From Tolypothrix brevis GSE-NOS-MK-07-07A (lineage in GTDB: Bacteria > Cyanobacteriota > Cyanobacteriia > Cyanobacteriales > Nostocaceae): a stretch of DNA of 64,000 nucleotides. Location: positions 1-64,000 of the forward strand of contig JAHHIJ010000037.1 of NCBI GenBank assembly GCA_019358985.1, read 5' to 3'. The translations under genes were made by a program, and so were the position numbers. Below the pieces are notes generated by a model. It was given only the letters and a program-made list of their open reading frames with translations, was not told the DNA's origin and made no database searches. Below are positions 62,575-64,000 of the stretch, piece after piece; the first letter of the stretch is position 1; each line of letters begins with the position of its first letter.

Positions 62575-64000
62575 ATGAATGCGGAAGAATTTTTACAGCA
62601 AGGAATAAATCAGAATTCCCAAGGAGATTATCAAAGCGCGATCGCTTGTTTTAATTCGGCATTGCAAATCAATCCCGATTTTGCCGAAATTTACCAAAAT
62701 CGGGGTAATGCTTACTTTGCAATTGGTGATTATCACTCCTCCATCGCTGATTACACCAAGGCAATCAAAATTAATCCTCACTTAGCTGGCGAGGTTAACT
62801 TTGATCTGTCTATTGCCTACTATAATCAAGGTTTGACCCTTTGTGAACAAGGCGATTATCCAAAAGCAATTGAGGATTTTAACTCAGCTTTGGAGCTAAA
62901 TCCTAATTTTGGCGAAGCTTACAGCAATCGCGGTAATGTTCGCTATCAGTTAAAAGATTATCACAATGCGATCGCCGATCAAACTTTGGCACTGCGACTA
63001 AATCCCAATTTCATAGAAGCTTATCATAATCGAGGTAATGCTCATTATGCTCTTGCAGATTATCAGGAAGCCATTAACGATTACAACCACGCATTGACAA
63101 TTAACCCTAATTATGCTATTGCATACTACAATCGCGGTCTGGTTTATACTTCCCTGAAAGACCTTCAAAAAGCGATTGCTGACTTTAATCAAACTTTAAA
63201 ACTGAATCCTTTGGATGTACAAGCATACTACAATCGCGGTCTTGTGCGTGCTACATTGGGAGATTATCAAGGAGCGATCGCAGATTATGATCGCTCCTTA
63301 GAGGAAAATCCGTACCTAGTTTTAGTTTACGGCTTTCGGGCGAATGCACGCTGTCAACTGGGGGATTATCAAGGCGCCATCGCCGATTGTAACGAATTAT
63401 TGCAACTCCACCCGCATTTAGCGGAAGGATATTGCGATCGCGCTACGGCTCATCGTAGTTTAGGAGATTATCAAGCGGCGATCGCCGATTATGATCGTGC
63501 ATTAAAAATTAATTCCAACTTAATAGAAGCATACTATGGTAGAGCTATTGCTCGCGATGCAATGCAAGATTACCAAGGGGCAATTGTAGATAACCAAAAA
63601 GCAATTCACCTGAATCCTAACTTTTCTCAAGCATACTGCAATTTAGGTAATGCTAGGCGCAATTTAGGAGATGAACAAGGCGCGATTGAAGATTATAATT
63701 GTGCATTACAACTAAATCCTGATTTGATAGAAGCTTATTATAATCGGGGTTCTAGCTACTTTGCTAATAAAGATTATCAAAGAGCGATCGCGGATTACAC
63801 CAAAGCCATAAAAATTAATCCGCATACCGCTGCATTTTACAGCGATCGCGGTAATGCTCGCTATGCTTTAGAAGACTTTCAAGGTGCGATGGAAGATTAT
63901 GACCGGGCAATAACTATAGACAAGGGAGTTGCCGAAAACTGGTATAATCGAGGTCGTAGCCATTCTTTGTTGGGAGACTTTCAACAAGCGTTGTCAGACT
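62575..64000 (+). CDS. TPR-repeat protein, 3' partial
   Basis: The reading frame from ATG 62575 stays open to the window end (at least 475 codons, no stop). It is composed almost entirely of 34-residue TPR units of the type GDYQGAIADYDRALKINPNL/IEAYYNRGNARY; fourteen are visible. No signal or enzyme domain precedes them. HIP1 octamers recur at the same position in several repeats, where the codons for A-I-A match GCGATCGC. It probably forms a protein-binding solenoid. The 3' end lies outside the window. Confidence 0.93.
   Translation, partial: MNAEEFLQQGINQNSQGDYQSAIACFNSALQINPDFAEIYQNRGNAYFAIGDYHSSIADYTKAIKINPHLAGEVNFDLSIAYYNQGLTLCEQGDYPKAIEDFNSALELNPNFGEAYSNRGNVRYQLKDYHNAIADQTLALRLNPNFIEAYHNRGNAHYALADYQEAINDYNHALTINPNYAIAYYNRGLVYTSLKDLQKAIADFNQTLKLNPLDVQAYYNRGLVRATLGDYQGAIADYDRSLEENPYLVLVYGFRANARCQLGDYQGAIADCNELLQLHPHLAEGYCDRATAHRSLGDYQAAIADYDRALKINSNLIEAYYGRAIARDAMQDYQGAIVDNQKAIHLNPNFSQAYCNLGNARRNLGDEQGAIEDYNCALQLNPDLIEAYYNRGSSYFANKDYQRAIADYTKAIKINPHTAAFYSDRGNARYALEDFQGAMEDYDRAITIDKGVAENWYNRGRSHSLLGDFQQALSD

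Overview
The window reads as chromosomal DNA of a filamentous, probably heterocyst-forming cyanobacterium (order Nostocales). The HIP1 octamer GCGATCGC is scattered through genes and spacers, and heptameric STRR-type tandem repeats lie between genes. Lineage-typical genes include a cyanobacterial RRM protein, HemJ, a TerB/Mo-nitrogenase C-terminal-domain protein, a DUF2301 protein, a rubrerythrin, and a seven-gene mrp operon ordered C-D-E-F-G-A-B. The species cannot be named from sequence alone.

Layout. 1-5.2 kb: a 171-bp tandem duplication, an RRM RNA-binding protein, two IS200/IS605-type remnants and the mrp Na+/H+ antiporter operon (minus strand). 5.7-14.8 kb: topA, a 45-aa ORF next to aroQ, an ADP-ribosylglycohydrolase-like gene, a fragment of a SAM-hydrolase gene, a VapC-type toxin pair, DUF2301, YdcF-like, obgE and the TerB/Mo-nitro_C gene. 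15.2-19.3 kb: a peptide ABC permease with an IsrB (RNA-guided nickase family) element directly upstream, an HD phosphohydrolase, and a MITE-invaded remnant of an amino-acid transporter. 19.4-29.6 kb: a CPA-type antiporter, tRNA-Glu with a consensus promoter, Uma2, a SRPBCC protein, a histidine-kinase-like protein whose phospho-acceptor His is Asp, an RHH protein, an HNH nuclease behind an intrinsic terminator, and a polysaccharide deacetylase. 29.7-30.3 kb: a compact array of five tRNA genes plus broken tRNA pieces. 30.9-37.3 kb: a low-temperature-induced-type exported protein, Dps, two large membrane-anchored proteins, a KTSC protein, and two large tandem repeat expansions. 37.3-42.8 kb: carotenoid oxygenase, hemJ, an old-yellow-enzyme homologue with an altered substrate-site residue, rubrerythrin, and a Phd/VapC pair. 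42.9-48.5 kb: a 30-aa membrane peptide, a cNMP-binding/sigma54-type AAA+/membrane 4Fe-4S fusion, a fused methyltransferase-endonuclease, and an ltrA pseudogene. 49.3-64 kb: glycosyltransferase, FemAB-like, DUF39, an RGG-rich protein, TPR proteins, a GDT1/Mnx-type Mn exporter with a structured leader, DUF29, a DUF6887/6888 pair, SdhA, PheT, a YciI protein, and a TPR gene running off the end.

How it fits together. Most genes are stand-alone housekeeping or accessory functions. The clear operons are mrp (overlapping stops and starts throughout), the two toxin-antitoxin-like pairs, and the DUF6888/DUF6887 pair. Ion homeostasis (Mrp, CPA antiporter, Mnx-like) and oxidative stress (Dps, rubrerythrin) recur. 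The intergenic DNA is unusually active: one palindromic repeat family and one MITE family are spread over the window, and three separate loci show recent tandem amplification of repeat parts. The strongest candidates for a poorly described system are the IsrB element with its putative guide RNA, the tRNA array containing two class-I tRNAs with leucine anticodons, the cNMP/AAA+/ferredoxin membrane fusion, and the single-chain restriction-modification enzyme.
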